Assembly (NCBI GenBank): GCA_001673575.1
Contig: LZME01000116.1
Span: 1-64,000, forward strand
Length of the DNA stretch: 64,000 bases
Reading direction: 5' to 3'
Source of the DNA: Mycolicibacter heraklionensis
GTDB lineage: Bacteria; Actinomycetota; Actinomycetes; Mycobacteriales; Mycobacteriaceae
Positions 43,378 to 51,933 of the stretch are shown here, in pieces (within the stretch, counting starts at the first letter, position 1; each line of letters starts with the position of its first letter). The translations under genes were made by a program, and so were the position numbers. Below the pieces are notes generated by a model. It was not told where the DNA came from and searched no databases. It saw only the letters and a list, made by a program, of their open reading frames with translations.

Positions 43378-44436
43378 TCACAACGCGCACCCGACCAGCA
43401 CCGGCTCGGGGTGCAAGGTGATACCGAACGCGTCCTGCACCCCGGCGCGCACGACGCGAGCCAGGGCCACGATGTCGGCGGAGGTGGCCCCGCCTCGGTT
43501 GGTCAACGCCAACGCATGTTTGGTGGACAGCCGCGCCGGCGCATCCGGCCCGGGATAGCCCTTGCCGAAGCCGGACCGCTCCACCAACCAGCCAGCCGCC
43601 AGTTTCACCCCACCGGGAGCTTCCCAGTGCGGCACCGAGCCGCTTTCCCGAGCAGCTAGGCTGCGGTAGATCTCTTGCGGCACAACCGGGTTGGTAAAGA
43701 ACGAGCCGACACTCCAGGTGTCGTGATCGTCGGCGTCGAGCACCATGCCCTTGGCCGCCCGCAGCGCCAGCACCGCGCCGCGGACCGCTGCCGGGTCGCG
43801 GTACTCGCCCTCGGCGGCCTGCAACGCAGCGCTCAGCTCGCCGTAACGCAGTGGTGCGCTGCGCCCGGATGGATCGAGTTCGAATTCCACCTCCAGCACC
43901 ACGACCGCATCGGAGTACTTGAGCACACTGGTGCGGTAGCCGAGCTCCAGCTCGGCCGCCGGTGTCCAACGCACCTCGCCGCTGCGCCGATCCAGCAGCA
44001 GAACCCGGGTCAGGCGGTCGGCGACCTCGACACCGTAGGCCCCGACGTTCTGTACCGGGGTGGCGCCGGCCGAGCCGGGAATGCCCGACAAGCACTCCAG
44101 CCCGCCCAGGTTCGCAGCGACCGCCCGGGCGACGACGTCGTCCCAGACCGCGCCGGCTTCGGCGCGCAGCAGATTGCCGTCGATGGTGACGTCGTCGTTG
44201 GCCAGCACGACGGCGGTCAGGTCCTCCAGGTCGTCGGCGATCAGCACGTTGGAGCCCCCGGCGAGCAGCAGCGGACGGTCGCCGGCCGCGTCGAGTTCGC
44301 CCAGCGTTGCCACGATCTGCTCGGTATTGGCACACGTGATGACCCGTCGGGCGACCGGTCCCACCCGCAGGGTGGTCAAGGGCGCCAGCGGCACCGCCTC
44401 AGCGACACGCGCGCCCGCGAACTCGGAACCCGCCAC
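43378..44436 (-). CDS. murB: UDP-N-acetylenolpyruvoylglucosamine reductase
   Basis: A 352-residue FAD enzyme that reduces UDP-GlcNAc-enolpyruvate to UDP-MurNAc in cytosolic peptidoglycan synthesis. FAD-binding PCMH domain (about 20-190) with [12 protein letters not shown] near 58 and [24 protein letters not shown] near 112-135; C-terminal MurB domain with [10 protein letters not shown] near 248 (catalytic Ser) and the final Glu region near [15 protein letters not shown]. It is the type I form. Divergent from the Rv0481c-like gene (26-bp gap); 58 bases upstream of lprQ, so two cell-wall genes adjoin. Confidence 0.97.
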   Translation of the reverse strand: MAGSEFAGARVAEAVPLAPLTTLRVGPVARRVITCANTEQIVATLGELDAAGDRPLLLAGGSNVLIADDLEDLTAVVLANDDVTIDGNLLRAEAGAVWDDVVARAVAANLGGLECLSGIPGSAGATPVQNVGAYGVEVADRLTRVLLLDRRSGEVRWTPAAELELGYRTSVLKYSDAVVVLEVEFELDPSGRSAPLRYGELSAALQAAEGEYRDPAAVRGAVLALRAAKGMVLDADDHDTWSVGSFFTNPVVPQEIYRSLAARESGSVPHWEAPGGVKLAAGWLVERSGFGKGYPGPDAPARLSTKHALALTNRGGATSADIVALARVVRAGVQDAFGITLHPEPVLVGCAL

Positions 44437-44462
44437 GGCCGGTAACGGTAGCGTGACCAGCT

Positions 44463-44984
44463 ATGCCGCGTACATTCACGCTCTCCGAGCACTACTCGGC
44501 AACCGTCGAGCAGGTGTATGCCGTCTTCGCCGACGAGCACTACTGGCGTGCCCGGCTGGCCGACTCCGGAGCCGACGTCGTCGCGTTGGACTCGATGACC
44601 GTCAGCCCCGATGGCGGCGTCGACGTCGCCACCACGCAGGGCATTCACCGGGAGAAGTTGCCCGCGCTGGCGGCCCAGTTTCATCCGGGCAATCTGGACG
44701 TGGCGCGGCACGAGACATGGCATCCGGTGCGCGACGGGCGGGCACGCGCCCGGGTGACCGGCAAGGTCGTCGGCGCACCGGCGAAGCTGTCCGGCGATGC
44801 GATCCTGGCGCCGACGGCCGGCGGCTGTGAGCTGCGGCTGACCGCGACCGTGCAGGTCGACATCCCGCTGGTGGGCGGCAAGATCGAGAGTTTCATCGGC
44901 GGGCAGTTGGCCGAGCTGATGACCACCGAGCAGCGGTTCACCTCGACGTGGCTGCGGCAGGGCGGCGCAACACCGACGGCATAG
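44463..44984 (+). CDS. DUF2505 protein (Rv0481c-like)
   Basis: A 173-residue START/SRPBCC-like protein: PRTFTLSEHYSATVEQVYAVFADEHYW at the start resembles the first strand and helices of polyketide-cyclase-like folds, and KIESFIGGQLAELMTTEQRFTSTWL at the end resembles the long closing helix. Probably binds a hydrophobic ligand; function unknown. Divergent from murB and 9 bases upstream of the nitrilase gene, suggesting co-transcription. Confidence 0.85.
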   Translation: MPRTFTLSEHYSATVEQVYAVFADEHYWRARLADSGADVVALDSMTVSPDGGVDVATTQGIHREKLPALAAQFHPGNLDVARHETWHPVRDGRARARVTGKVVGAPAKLSGDAILAPTAGGCELRLTATVQVDIPLVGGKIESFIGGQLAELMTTEQRFTSTWLRQGGATPTA

Positions 44985-44993
44985 GCTGGGCCC

Positions 44994-45812
44994 ATGCGGA
45001 TTGCGTGTGCGCAGATACTCAGCGGCGCCGACCCGGCCGCGAATCTGCAACTGGTGACCGACTACACCCAACGGGCCGCCGACCAGGGGGCATCACTGGT
45101 GGTGTTCCCGGAAGCGACGATGTGTCGGTTTGGGGTGCCGCTGGGCCCGGTTGCCGAGCCGCTCGACGGGCCGTGGGCCACGCAGGTTCGCGAAATCGCC
45201 GCACGGGCTCAGATCACCGTGGTCGCCGGGATGTTCGCCCCGGCCGATGATGGCCGCGTCACCAACACGTTGTTGGCGGTCGGCCCCGGAACCGACACGC
45301 ACTATCACAAGGTCCACCTCTACGACGCCTTCGGTTTCACCGAATCACGCACGGTGGCACCGGGATTCGAGCCGGTGGTGATCGATATCAACGGCGTCGG
45401 TGTCGGGTTGTCGACCTGTTATGACATCCGGTTCCCGGCGCTGTACACCGAACTGGCCGACCGCGGCGCACAGCTGATCGCGGTCTGCGCCTCGTGGGGC
45501 GCCGGCCCCGGGAAGCTGTCCCAGTGGGAGCTGTTGGCCCGGGCCCGGGCGCTGGATTCGACCAGCTACGTCGTGGCGGTAGGGCAGGCCGACCCAGGCG
45601 TTCCGGAGGATTCCTCGGGCGCGCCGACCGGGGTGGGCCACAGCATGATCGCCTCGCCATGGGGTGAGGTGATCGCCGCGGCCGGCGCATCGCCGCAGCT
45701 ACTGGTCTGCGACATCGACCTCGGCGCGGTCTCGGCCGCCCGCCGGACGCTGGCTGTGTTGAGCAATCGTGCGACCTTCCTTCAGGTCGGTAAGGCAGAA
45801 TCGCGCGGGTGA
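44994..45812 (+). CDS. Carbon-nitrogen hydrolase (nitrilase superfamily, Rv0480c-like)
   Basis: A 272-residue nitrilase-superfamily amidase with the Glu-Lys-Cys triad visible: Glu40 (VVFPEAT), Lys106 (YHKVHLYD), Cys142 (STCYDIRFP). It resembles the Nit1/Nit2-type hydrolases that break down deaminated glutathione or other omega-amides; for a mycothiol organism the substrate is uncertain. Stop overlaps the next gene's GTG by 4 bases (GTGA). Confidence 0.9.
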   Translation: MRIACAQILSGADPAANLQLVTDYTQRAADQGASLVVFPEATMCRFGVPLGPVAEPLDGPWATQVREIAARAQITVVAGMFAPADDGRVTNTLLAVGPGTDTHYHKVHLYDAFGFTESRTVAPGFEPVVIDINGVGVGLSTCYDIRFPALYTELADRGAQLIAVCASWGAGPGKLSQWELLARARALDSTSYVVAVGQADPGVPEDSSGAPTGVGHSMIASPWGEVIAAAGASPQLLVCDIDLGAVSAARRTLAVLSNRATFLQVGKAESRG

Positions 45813-46873
45813 GCAATCCGCCCGGACCTCCCCACGGCGAGTCACCCTGGGCTCGCCCCGCCGACAAACCCGAAACGCAAGACGGCGCTACGCCGTCTCG
45901 TCCACCGGAGCCGTCCGCGTCGCCCACCCAGCAGATGCCGGCTGGCGGTCGTGAAGAGCCCACCACCCGAATCCCCGCGGCGCCCGCACAGCCCCCCATG
46001 CCGCCGCAGGCCCCGCCGCCCTCGCAGGCCGCCGTGCCGCCGCCCACGAACCCGGTGCCGCAGCCGCCCCCCGCGCCCGCCGGCGAGGCGCCTACCACCG
46101 TGATCGAAGCCCCGGCGGCCCCGTCACGGTCGGCTTCGGTGCTGCGTGACCCGCTGGCCCTGGTCCTGATCCTGGTCACGGTGATCGCGTTGGCGCTGGC
46201 CGGGGTGATCGGCGCCGAACTGATCGCCCGCCGTATCGGTGACAGCAAGGTGGCCAAGGCAACCGAGTGCGTGGTGAACGACAAGGCCAGCGCCTCGTTC
46301 GGGGTGACGCCGCCGTTTCTGTGGCAGCACATCACCGGCAACTACACCAACATCTCCATCCACACTGCGGGCAACCAGGTCAAAGACGCCAAGCAGATGA
46401 CCGCCGACCTGAGCATCTCCGATGTCGATCTGCACGGCACCGGCGACTCGCGGGGCACCATCGGTTCCCTGCAGGCGACGCTGACCTGGCCGTCCGCCGG
46501 AATCAAAGAGACCGTGCAGAACATGGTGCCGATCCTGGGCAACCTGGTCTCCGACCTCAAGACCAATGCACAAGACGGCACCGTCGAGCTGCGCGGTGCG
46601 TTTGGTCTGGCCACCGTCGTGGTCAAGCCCGAAGTCGTCAACGGCGGCCTGTCCCTGCAGGTGCAGAAGCTGACCGGCCTGGGCGCCCTGACCCTGCCGC
46701 GAGAGTCGCTGCAGCCCGAGTTGGACCGGTTCGCCTCGGAGCTGACCAAGCGTTATCCGCTCGGTCTGCGCGCCGACAGCATCGAGGTCACCGAGACCGG
46801 TGTGGTGGCGCGGTTCTCCACCCGTAACGCCTCCATTCCGCGGACGGATGACCCCTGCTTCGCTCATCTGTAA
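45809..46873 (+). CDS. DUF2993 membrane-anchored protein (Rv0479c-like)
   Basis: A 354-residue protein with a disordered, Pro-rich cytosolic N-terminus (1 to about 108, including PPMPPQAPPPSQ), one TM segment (about 112-135, LALVLILVTVIALALAGVIG) and an extracytoplasmic DUF2993 domain. DUF2993 includes LmeA, a periplasmic protein needed for lipomannan elongation. Cys at 152 and 351 could form a disulfide. Coupled to the nitrilase gene. The next gene is a second DUF2993 protein. Confidence 0.87.
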   Translation: MSNPPGPPHGESPWARPADKPETQDGATPSRPPEPSASPTQQMPAGGREEPTTRIPAAPAQPPMPPQAPPPSQAAVPPPTNPVPQPPPAPAGEAPTTVIEAPAAPSRSASVLRDPLALVLILVTVIALALAGVIGAELIARRIGDSKVAKATECVVNDKASASFGVTPPFLWQHITGNYTNISIHTAGNQVKDAKQMTADLSISDVDLHGTGDSRGTIGSLQATLTWPSAGIKETVQNMVPILGNLVSDLKTNAQDGTVELRGAFGLATVVVKPEVVNGGLSLQVQKLTGLGALTLPRESLQPELDRFASELTKRYPLGLRADSIEVTETGVVARFSTRNASIPRTDDPCFAHL

Positions 46874-46882
46874 CCTTGCACA

Positions 46883-47647
46883 ATGAGCGCACCCGGACCC
46901 ACACATCGGTTTTCCGGCCTGCCGGCGATCATGCTGGCCTTGACCGCGGTGCTCGCAATAGCACTGGTCGGGATGCTCGGCGGTGAGCTTTACGCCCGCC
47001 ACCGGGCGAACAGCCTGGTCGCCGAAGCCGTCCAATGCGAGGCGCAGGACAGCGCCACCGTGTCCTTCGGGACCACGCCCCCGGTGCTGGCGCAGTACTT
47101 CAACGGCGAGTACTCCCACATCTCGGTCAAGACCGCGGGCAACCAGATCCGGCAGGCCAAGGGCATGCAGCTCGATCTGGACATCCGCAACGTGCGGCTG
47201 AACAAGGGTGCTTCGGACTCCAAGGGCACCATCGGGTCCTTGGATGGAACCATCACCTGGCCCGCGGACGGCATCAAGCAGTCGATTCAGGAAGTGGTGC
47301 CGGTGATCGGCAGCATCGTCACCGGAAAGGTCACCACCGACCCGGGCGCCGGCACCGTGGAGCTCAAGGGCCTGCTCAACAAGGCCGTCGTCAAGCCGCA
47401 GATCGTGAACAACGGGCTGCAGCTTCAGGTGGTCGACCTCGAGGCGCTGGGCCACGATCTGGACACCGACACCGTGCAGCGTAACCTCAACGACCTGACC
47501 GGGAAGGTGACAGGAGACCTTCCGCTGGGAATCCACATCGACAGCTCGCAAGTCACCGATTCCGGTGTGGTGGTCAAGTTTTCGACGCGCGACGCCGCCA
47601 TTCCGTCTTCGTCGTCTTCGTCGAACGGGTGCTTCGACTCGCTGTAG
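46883..47647 (+). CDS. Second DUF2993 membrane-anchored protein (tandem paralogue)
   Basis: A 254-residue protein aligning along its length to the TM and DUF2993 parts of the preceding protein: both share SFGxTPPxLxQ, the HISVKTAGNQI/NISIHTAGNQV strand, GTIGSL, ITWPADGIKQ/LTWPSAGIKE, and a C-terminal Ser-rich tail with a final Cys. It lacks the long Pro-rich cytosolic N-terminus. It starts 9 bases after the first copy. M. tuberculosis has one DUF2993 gene at this site, so this looks like a tandem duplication or an ancestral pair. Confidence 0.85.
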   Translation: MSAPGPTHRFSGLPAIMLALTAVLAIALVGMLGGELYARHRANSLVAEAVQCEAQDSATVSFGTTPPVLAQYFNGEYSHISVKTAGNQIRQAKGMQLDLDIRNVRLNKGASDSKGTIGSLDGTITWPADGIKQSIQEVVPVIGSIVTGKVTTDPGAGTVELKGLLNKAVVKPQIVNNGLQLQVVDLEALGHDLDTDTVQRNLNDLTGKVTGDLPLGIHIDSSQVTDSGVVVKFSTRDAAIPSSSSSSNGCFDSL

Positions 47648-47650
47648 GCG

Positions 47651-48145
47651 TCAGCTTCGGGTGAGCCGGAAATATCCGTAGAGCTGAGCGTCGGGGTCCG
47701 GACCGCGGTTGAACCCCGCGACCAGGATCAGGTCGTTGTTGAACCAACGCCGAAGCCCGCTGCCGCGTCCGTACACGCTGTATTCGATGGCGAAGTCGCT
47801 CGAGAAACCGTCCGCCGTCAGCCCATAGCCGGACGGGGCGAGGCACGGCCCGACGAAGTGCCGCAATGCATCCCAGACCAGCGGTGCCCCGGAAGCGAGA
47901 AACCGTTCGTCAGCGACGCGGTAGCCGGGCTGTATGCCGTCGGCGAACTCCCGCAACCGCTTCTCGGCACCGGCGTGATCGGGCACCGATGTGACGGGGA
48001 TGTCGGTGCTCTGGGCGTACACCCGAATGTCCCCCAGCGCGGGCGGCGCAGCGCTTCGGTACTGCCAGAAGCCGTATCCGGCAAGGACTATGACGACTCC
48101 CACGAGAACCGCTGCGCTTATCACCATCGCCCTGTTTGCCTTCAT
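47651..48145 (-). CDS. Membrane-anchored hypothetical protein, partner of the calpain-like protease
   Basis: A 164-residue protein. One N-terminal TM (about 7-25, MVISAAVLVGVVIVLAGYGF) anchors an exported domain: DIRVYAQSTDIPV, then GAEKRLREFADGIQPGYRV, then a short beta-rich part with EYSVYGRGSG, RRWFNNDLILVAGFN, YGYFRLTRS. I do not recognise the family. Its ATG overlaps the stop of the protease gene by 4 bases (48142-48145), so the two are made together. An immunity or activator role is inferred from the pairing alone. Convergent with the DUF2993 gene, only 3 bases apart. Confidence 0.8.
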   Translation of the reverse strand: MKANRAMVISAAVLVGVVIVLAGYGFWQYRSAAPPALGDIRVYAQSTDIPVTSVPDHAGAEKRLREFADGIQPGYRVADERFLASGAPLVWDALRHFVGPCLAPSGYGLTADGFSSDFAIEYSVYGRGSGLRRWFNNDLILVAGFNRGPDPDAQLYGYFRLTRS

Positions 48146-49344
48146 CCGAGTGAACCGATGTTGACGCACGACATCGGGTGCGTGCCGAGCGGGCCGGGCA
48201 GCCCGGAGCCGATAAGGTCGCCGAGCCGAACGGTGACCAACGCCTCGGGGGTGTCGATCGGCGTGCCGGCATTGGTTTCCCACGGATTCCGCAGGGTCAC
48301 CACGGCATCGCTGCCGGTGCCGCTGATGCCTTCGACCACATACACGTGGCTTTGCGTCAACGGTGTTCCCTGCGGTGTCGTCGAGATCGTCACCGGCTGA
48401 TGATCGGCCAGGGCGCCGGAAATCGCTTGGTCGATATGCTGATTGGTGAACCAGACGCTCTCCGGGTTGATCACGGTGCCGCGGTTGCCGGTCAGCGCCT
48501 CCATCGCATCCTTGGCGTAGCCGCCCTGCCCGATCCCCACGTCATTGCCGAGGGCATCGGCCAGATCCCGTCCCGGATATTTGAGTTTCGCGTATGCCGA
48601 CTCCAACACCGCCGGCCACAGCGCCGCATCCGGCCGGCCGTTGTCGAGCCAACTTGCACCGTTGTGTCTGATGTCGGTGCCGATGTCGGCCTGCGTGACA
48701 TCGATGTGCTTCCACTCATGGCCGTCCCAGAGGGTGACACCGAAAGTCCCGGTCTGGTCGTCGAAATGAATGCGGTCTTTGATCCATTGCGGGTTGGCGT
48801 TGGCGATGGCACCCATGGTGGCAACCAGATAACAGTCACCGACGCTGTCCTGTTTCACGTCCGCGGCGGTCGGGTCATGGGGGTAGAGATCTTTATCGGT
48901 CCACCGGCGTTCGTCGCCGAGGGTGTCGATCGGAGGAGCCAACGGCACACCGTCGCCCGTCGGATACCGCAGCGCCCGCAGCAGCCCCGTTCTGCTCGTG
49001 CTGTCCGCGGAGACCTCGTCTACCACCAGGTGGATCTCTCTGGCCTTGGTGGCGAGGAATGCCTGGAACTGCCGAGCGCCCGCCGGGGTGTCGAGGCCCC
49101 GTACGCCGTGGCGGGCAACGACGTCACTGATCTCGACCTCAATGGCGTCCAGGCGCCGACGCCCCCACACCGCCTTTCGGCACGCCCCACGCAGCGCCTC
49201 GACGAAAACGCGATCCACCTCGACAGCCGTCGCCAGGCGTTGCGCCAAATCCTGCTCGCGCGCACGCGCGGCATCGGCGAATGCACCACGTACATCGGGC
49301 ATAGCCGCAAAGGCTATCGGCGGTCTGCAGACTTGGGTAGTCAC
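48142..49344 (-). CDS. Calpain-like cysteine protease (C2 family)
   Basis: A 400-residue protein. The N-terminal 125 residues are helical with heptad-like Ala/Arg/Glu (AFADAARAREQDLAQRLATAV, LDTPAGARQFQAFLATKAREI), resembling the mycobacterial DUF4226 type. Residues 140-395 form a calpain protease domain: the Cys171 motif QDSVGDCYLVA matches QGxxGDCWLLA, His333 in QSHVYVVEGI, Asn353 in LRNPWE. No signal peptide is evident. It is absent from this position in M. tuberculosis. GTG start at 49344 is 9 bases after the deoC stop; an ATG at 49302 is possible. Could be an intracellular protease or the toxic part of an ESX- or contact-delivered effector; the coupled membrane protein would be its immunity factor. 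Confidence 0.85.
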   Translation of the reverse strand: MTTQVCRPPIAFAAMPDVRGAFADAARAREQDLAQRLATAVEVDRVFVEALRGACRKAVWGRRRLDAIEVEISDVVARHGVRGLDTPAGARQFQAFLATKAREIHLVVDEVSADSTSRTGLLRALRYPTGDGVPLAPPIDTLGDERRWTDKDLYPHDPTAADVKQDSVGDCYLVATMGAIANANPQWIKDRIHFDDQTGTFGVTLWDGHEWKHIDVTQADIGTDIRHNGASWLDNGRPDAALWPAVLESAYAKLKYPGRDLADALGNDVGIGQGGYAKDAMEALTGNRGTVINPESVWFTNQHIDQAISGALADHQPVTISTTPQGTPLTQSHVYVVEGISGTGSDAVVTLRNPWETNAGTPIDTPEALVTVRLGDLIGSGLPGPLGTHPMSCVNIGSLG

Positions 49345-49353
49345 CCAGCCGGG

Positions 49354-50037
49354 CTACACCAGTCCGTCGAGCACCGCCCGAGTGCCGGACAGCCCCAGCC
49401 GAGTCGCCCCGGCCGCGATCATGGCCAGCGCATCGTCGGCACTGCGGATACCGCCGCTGGCCTTGACCCCTAACCGGCCATCGACCGTGTCGGCCATCAG
49501 TGCCACCGCGTGCACGCTCGCCCCGCCGGACGGATGAAATCCGGTGGAGGTCTTCACGAAATCCGCGCCGGCGTCTTCGGCGACCCGGCAGGCGGCGACC
49601 AGGGCGGCGTCGCCGGCGAACTCCAGCAGCGCGGCGGATTCCACGATCACCTTGAGCACCGCCCGGGGCAGCGCGGCGCGCACGGCGGCGATGTCGGCGC
49701 TCACCGCGGCCAAATCACCTGCCAGTGCCGCGCCGACGTCGATGACCATGTCGATCTCGGCCGCCCCATCGGCTGCGGCCAGTGCGGCCTCCTGGGCTTT
49801 GACCACCGACCGATGCTTGCCGGATGGGAAGCCCGCGACCGCGGCGATCGGGACGCCGGAGGGGTTGGCCCCAGCCGCGATAGCCACCATTGACGGCGAT
49901 ACGCACACCGCGGCCACACCGAGTTCGGCGGCTTCGGCGACGACGGCGACCACCTGCTCGGCGGTGGCTTCGGGTTTGAGCAGGGTGTGGTCGACCAGTT
50001 TGGCCACCTGGTCGCGGCCCCATCGGGTGGTGGGCAT
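49354..50037 (-). CDS. deoC: Deoxyribose-phosphate aldolase
   Basis: A 227-residue class I aldolase that splits 2-deoxyribose-5-phosphate to glyceraldehyde-3-phosphate and acetaldehyde. [12 protein letters not shown] near residue 15, [10 protein letters not shown] near 95, the Schiff-base Lys in VIVES/FVKTSTG (near 155), and [12 protein letters not shown] near 185. ATG at 50037 overlaps the Rv0477-like stop by one base (TGATG). The calpain-like gene follows. Confidence 0.96.
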   Translation of the reverse strand: MPTTRWGRDQVAKLVDHTLLKPEATAEQVVAVVAEAAELGVAAVCVSPSMVAIAAGANPSGVPIAAVAGFPSGKHRSVVKAQEAALAAADGAAEIDMVIDVGAALAGDLAAVSADIAAVRAALPRAVLKVIVESAALLEFAGDAALVAACRVAEDAGADFVKTSTGFHPSGGASVHAVALMADTVDGRLGVKASGGIRSADDALAMIAAGATRLGLSGTRAVLDGLV

Positions 50038-50444
50038 CAGAAAGCCTCCTCGGCGGCACCAGGATTGCATCCGGATTCGAGCATGGTCACGCCGTCGACG
50101 ACGGGGCGCCACGGCTCAAGGTTCCAGCTGGTCTTGCCGGGTCGGGCGAACTCGGCGTAGCTCCAGTGGCAGAGGAATTGGTCGCGCATGCCGGGAGTAT
50201 CGGCGTCGGGGGCGCTGGCAAGCACCTCCCGCCAAGCCTGTTCGCCCGCACCGTCGGCGTCGAGCCGCAGTGCCGCCGCCCGCGCAGCGGGGGTTGGGTA
50301 CACCCGCAGACTCGACCGGCCGTCGTAACTGACCCACTCGATGTGGTCGACATAGCCGAACAACCCGGTGTCAGCGGTGGCCGGCGCCGCACCCAACACC
50401 GCGGCCGTGGCACCGGAGGCCGCAAGGACGAACGCACGCAGCAT
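50037..50444 (-). CDS. DUF2599 secreted protein (Rv0477-like)
   Basis: A 135-residue protein with a signal peptide ([24 protein letters not shown], cleavage after ATA/AD) and a DUF2599 domain: [21 protein letters not shown], then [14 protein letters not shown] and [19 protein letters not shown]; the two Cys likely form a disulfide. Start chosen at ATG 50444, giving a proper signal peptide; the frame opens at 50474. Function unknown. Lies between the Rv0476-like gene and deoC, overlapping the latter. Confidence 0.88.
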   Translation of the reverse strand: MLRAFVLAASGATAAVLGAAPATADTGLFGYVDHIEWVSYDGRSSLRVYPTPAARAAALRLDADGAGEQAWREVLASAPDADTPGMRDQFLCHWSYAEFARPGKTSWNLEPWRPVVDGVTMLESGCNPGAAEEAF

Positions 50445-50448
50445 GGGG

Positions 50449-50730
50449 CTAGTGGGACTTGCCTTGGACCTCAAGGAGTCGGGGCCGCACGTCCACCAGG
50501 TAGACCCCGGCCGCGCAGGCCGCGATCGCCATCCCCATCACCTGCAACACCAAAGCCAACAGCCCGCACACCCCGAGGATCACCAGCCAGACCGGCTTGG
50601 TGAGCTTGTCGGCGGCGGTGTAGGCGTCGGCGCGCTGCATCGCCGCGTGGACGAAGGCGTACACCGACGTCGCGAAGACGGCGATCTGCAAAACGCCAAG
50701 GACGGTACCTACCAGGTTCGCAGCGATCAC
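50449..50730 (-). CDS. DUF2516 small membrane protein (Rv0476-like)
   Basis: A 93-residue protein with two to three hydrophobic segments ([61 protein letters not shown]) joined by a polar loop, ending [13 protein letters not shown]. The loop [15 protein letters not shown] is conserved in the actinobacterial family. Four bases separate it from the Rv0477-like start, so co-transcription is likely. Function unknown. Confidence 0.9.
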   Translation of the reverse strand: MIAANLVGTVLGVLQIAVFATSVYAFVHAAMQRADAYTAADKLTKPVWLVILGVCGLLALVLQVMGMAIAACAAGVYLVDVRPRLLEVQGKSH

Positions 50731-50774
50731 GCTGCAAGCCTAGGCGGGCACCGTCCCGGGCGTCGAACTGCGAC

Positions 50775-51392
50775 TTACTTCTGGGTGACCTTCTTGGCCG
50801 GAGCCTTCTTGGCGGCCGGGGCCTTCTTCGCCGGAGCCTTCTTGGCAGCCGGGGCGGCCTTCTTGGCAGCCGGAGCCTTCTTGGCGGGAGCCGGCGCGGG
50901 CTCGTCCTTCTTCGGCAGCTCGATGCCGACCAGCTTGGCGGCGCGCTCGCCGACCTCACGGGTCTGCGACGCGACGTTGCCCAGCACCTCCTGGGTCAGC
51001 TCGACGGCCTGGTCGACGTAGCCCTCCACCTGCGCCGAGGCGTCGTCGAGACCGGACTGGTTGCGCAGCCGCACCAGGGCAGCCTCACCGCGCGCCACCA
51101 GGTCGTTGTACCGGTCGCTGGCAGCCTCCACGTAGCCCTCGGCAGCCTTGCGCAGCTCCTCGGCGGTGAAGCGCTCCCGCAGCTCAGCGAGCTGCTCGGG
51201 CAGTTCCTCCTGCAGCTTGGTCAGGCGAGCGCGGCTCTCCTCAACGCGGGTGCTGGCGTCCTCGCGGGCTTCGCCGGCGCGATCGCGCAGGTTGGCGACG
51301 AGGTCGTTCACGGTGGCCAGCGCCAGGTCGGCGGCGCCAAGCGCGGCGAGCAGCGGGGCCTTCAGTTCATCGATGGTCGGGTTCTCGGCCAT
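50775..51392 (-). CDS. hbhA: Heparin-binding haemagglutinin
   Basis: A 205-residue surface adhesin. A long coiled coil (about 25-150, rich in Ala/Glu/Arg) leads to the Lys/Ala/Pro-rich tail (from about 165: [12 protein letters not shown] repeats), the domain that binds heparan sulfate on epithelial cells and is methylated in M. tuberculosis. No signal peptide, as expected for HbhA. Tail shows four to five KKAPA-type units. ATG at 51392 preceded by AAAGGAA. Upstream lies the XRE regulator, as in M. tuberculosis. Confidence 0.95.
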   Translation of the reverse strand: MAENPTIDELKAPLLAALGAADLALATVNDLVANLRDRAGEAREDASTRVEESRARLTKLQEELPEQLAELRERFTAEELRKAAEGYVEAASDRYNDLVARGEAALVRLRNQSGLDDASAQVEGYVDQAVELTQEVLGNVASQTREVGERAAKLVGIELPKKDEPAPAPAKKAPAAKKAAPAAKKAPAKKAPAAKKAPAKKVTQK

Positions 51393-51453
51393 GTCGGGTT
51401 CCTTTCGGGTTGAAATCGTGCGTAGGTAATTCGGTCAGGAGAACGACAGAGGA

Positions 51454-51846
51454 TCAGTCAGGTGGCGTCTCCTCACCGTCGGCTTCGTTCTGCTGGACGA
51501 AGGAGGTGTAGATGTCGAGCAGAACCTGCTTCTGCCGTTCCGTGATCGCCGCGTCGGCAATGACGGCGTCACGGACCTCGCTCTTCTCGCTCGGCTCCAA
51601 AATTCCCGCCCGGACGTAGAGCACCTCGGCGGAAACCCTGAGGGCCTTGGCGATCTGGTTGAGGACGTCAGCGGAAGGCTTACGCAGTCCACGCTCAATC
51701 TGGCTCAGATACGGGTTGCTGACGCCGGCCTTGTCGGCCAGCTGACGCATGGACACCTGCGCGGCTTCGCGCTGGGACCGGATGAAGCTACCGATATCCG
51801 CCGCTGCCGTGGAGACCACCGCGGCGAGCTTGTCATCCTGCGACAC
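51454..51846 (-). CDS. XRE-family transcriptional regulator (Rv0474-like)
   Basis: A 130-residue protein with a Cro/CI helix-turn-helix at about residues 20-75 (MRQLADKAGVSNPYLSQIERGLRKPSADVLNQIAKAL). The C-terminus is acidic (QQNEADGEETPPD). GTG at 51846 was chosen for AAGGGG six bases before it. 61 bases upstream of hbhA on the same strand, so it could control hbhA; Rv0474 in M. tuberculosis has been reported to bind DNA and respond to copper, which I recall rather than see. Confidence 0.9.
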   Translation of the reverse strand: MSQDDKLAAVVSTAAADIGSFIRSQREAAQVSMRQLADKAGVSNPYLSQIERGLRKPSADVLNQIAKALRVSAEVLYVRAGILEPSEKSEVRDAVIADAAITERQKQVLLDIYTSFVQQNEADGEETPPD

Positions 51847-51933
51847 CGGTGACCCCTTTCGTGGACTGGCAATTGCTGACACGTGCCACGATACGGCCCA
51901 GTGCTAACTTTTGCAAGCACTTGCTAGCGCAGG

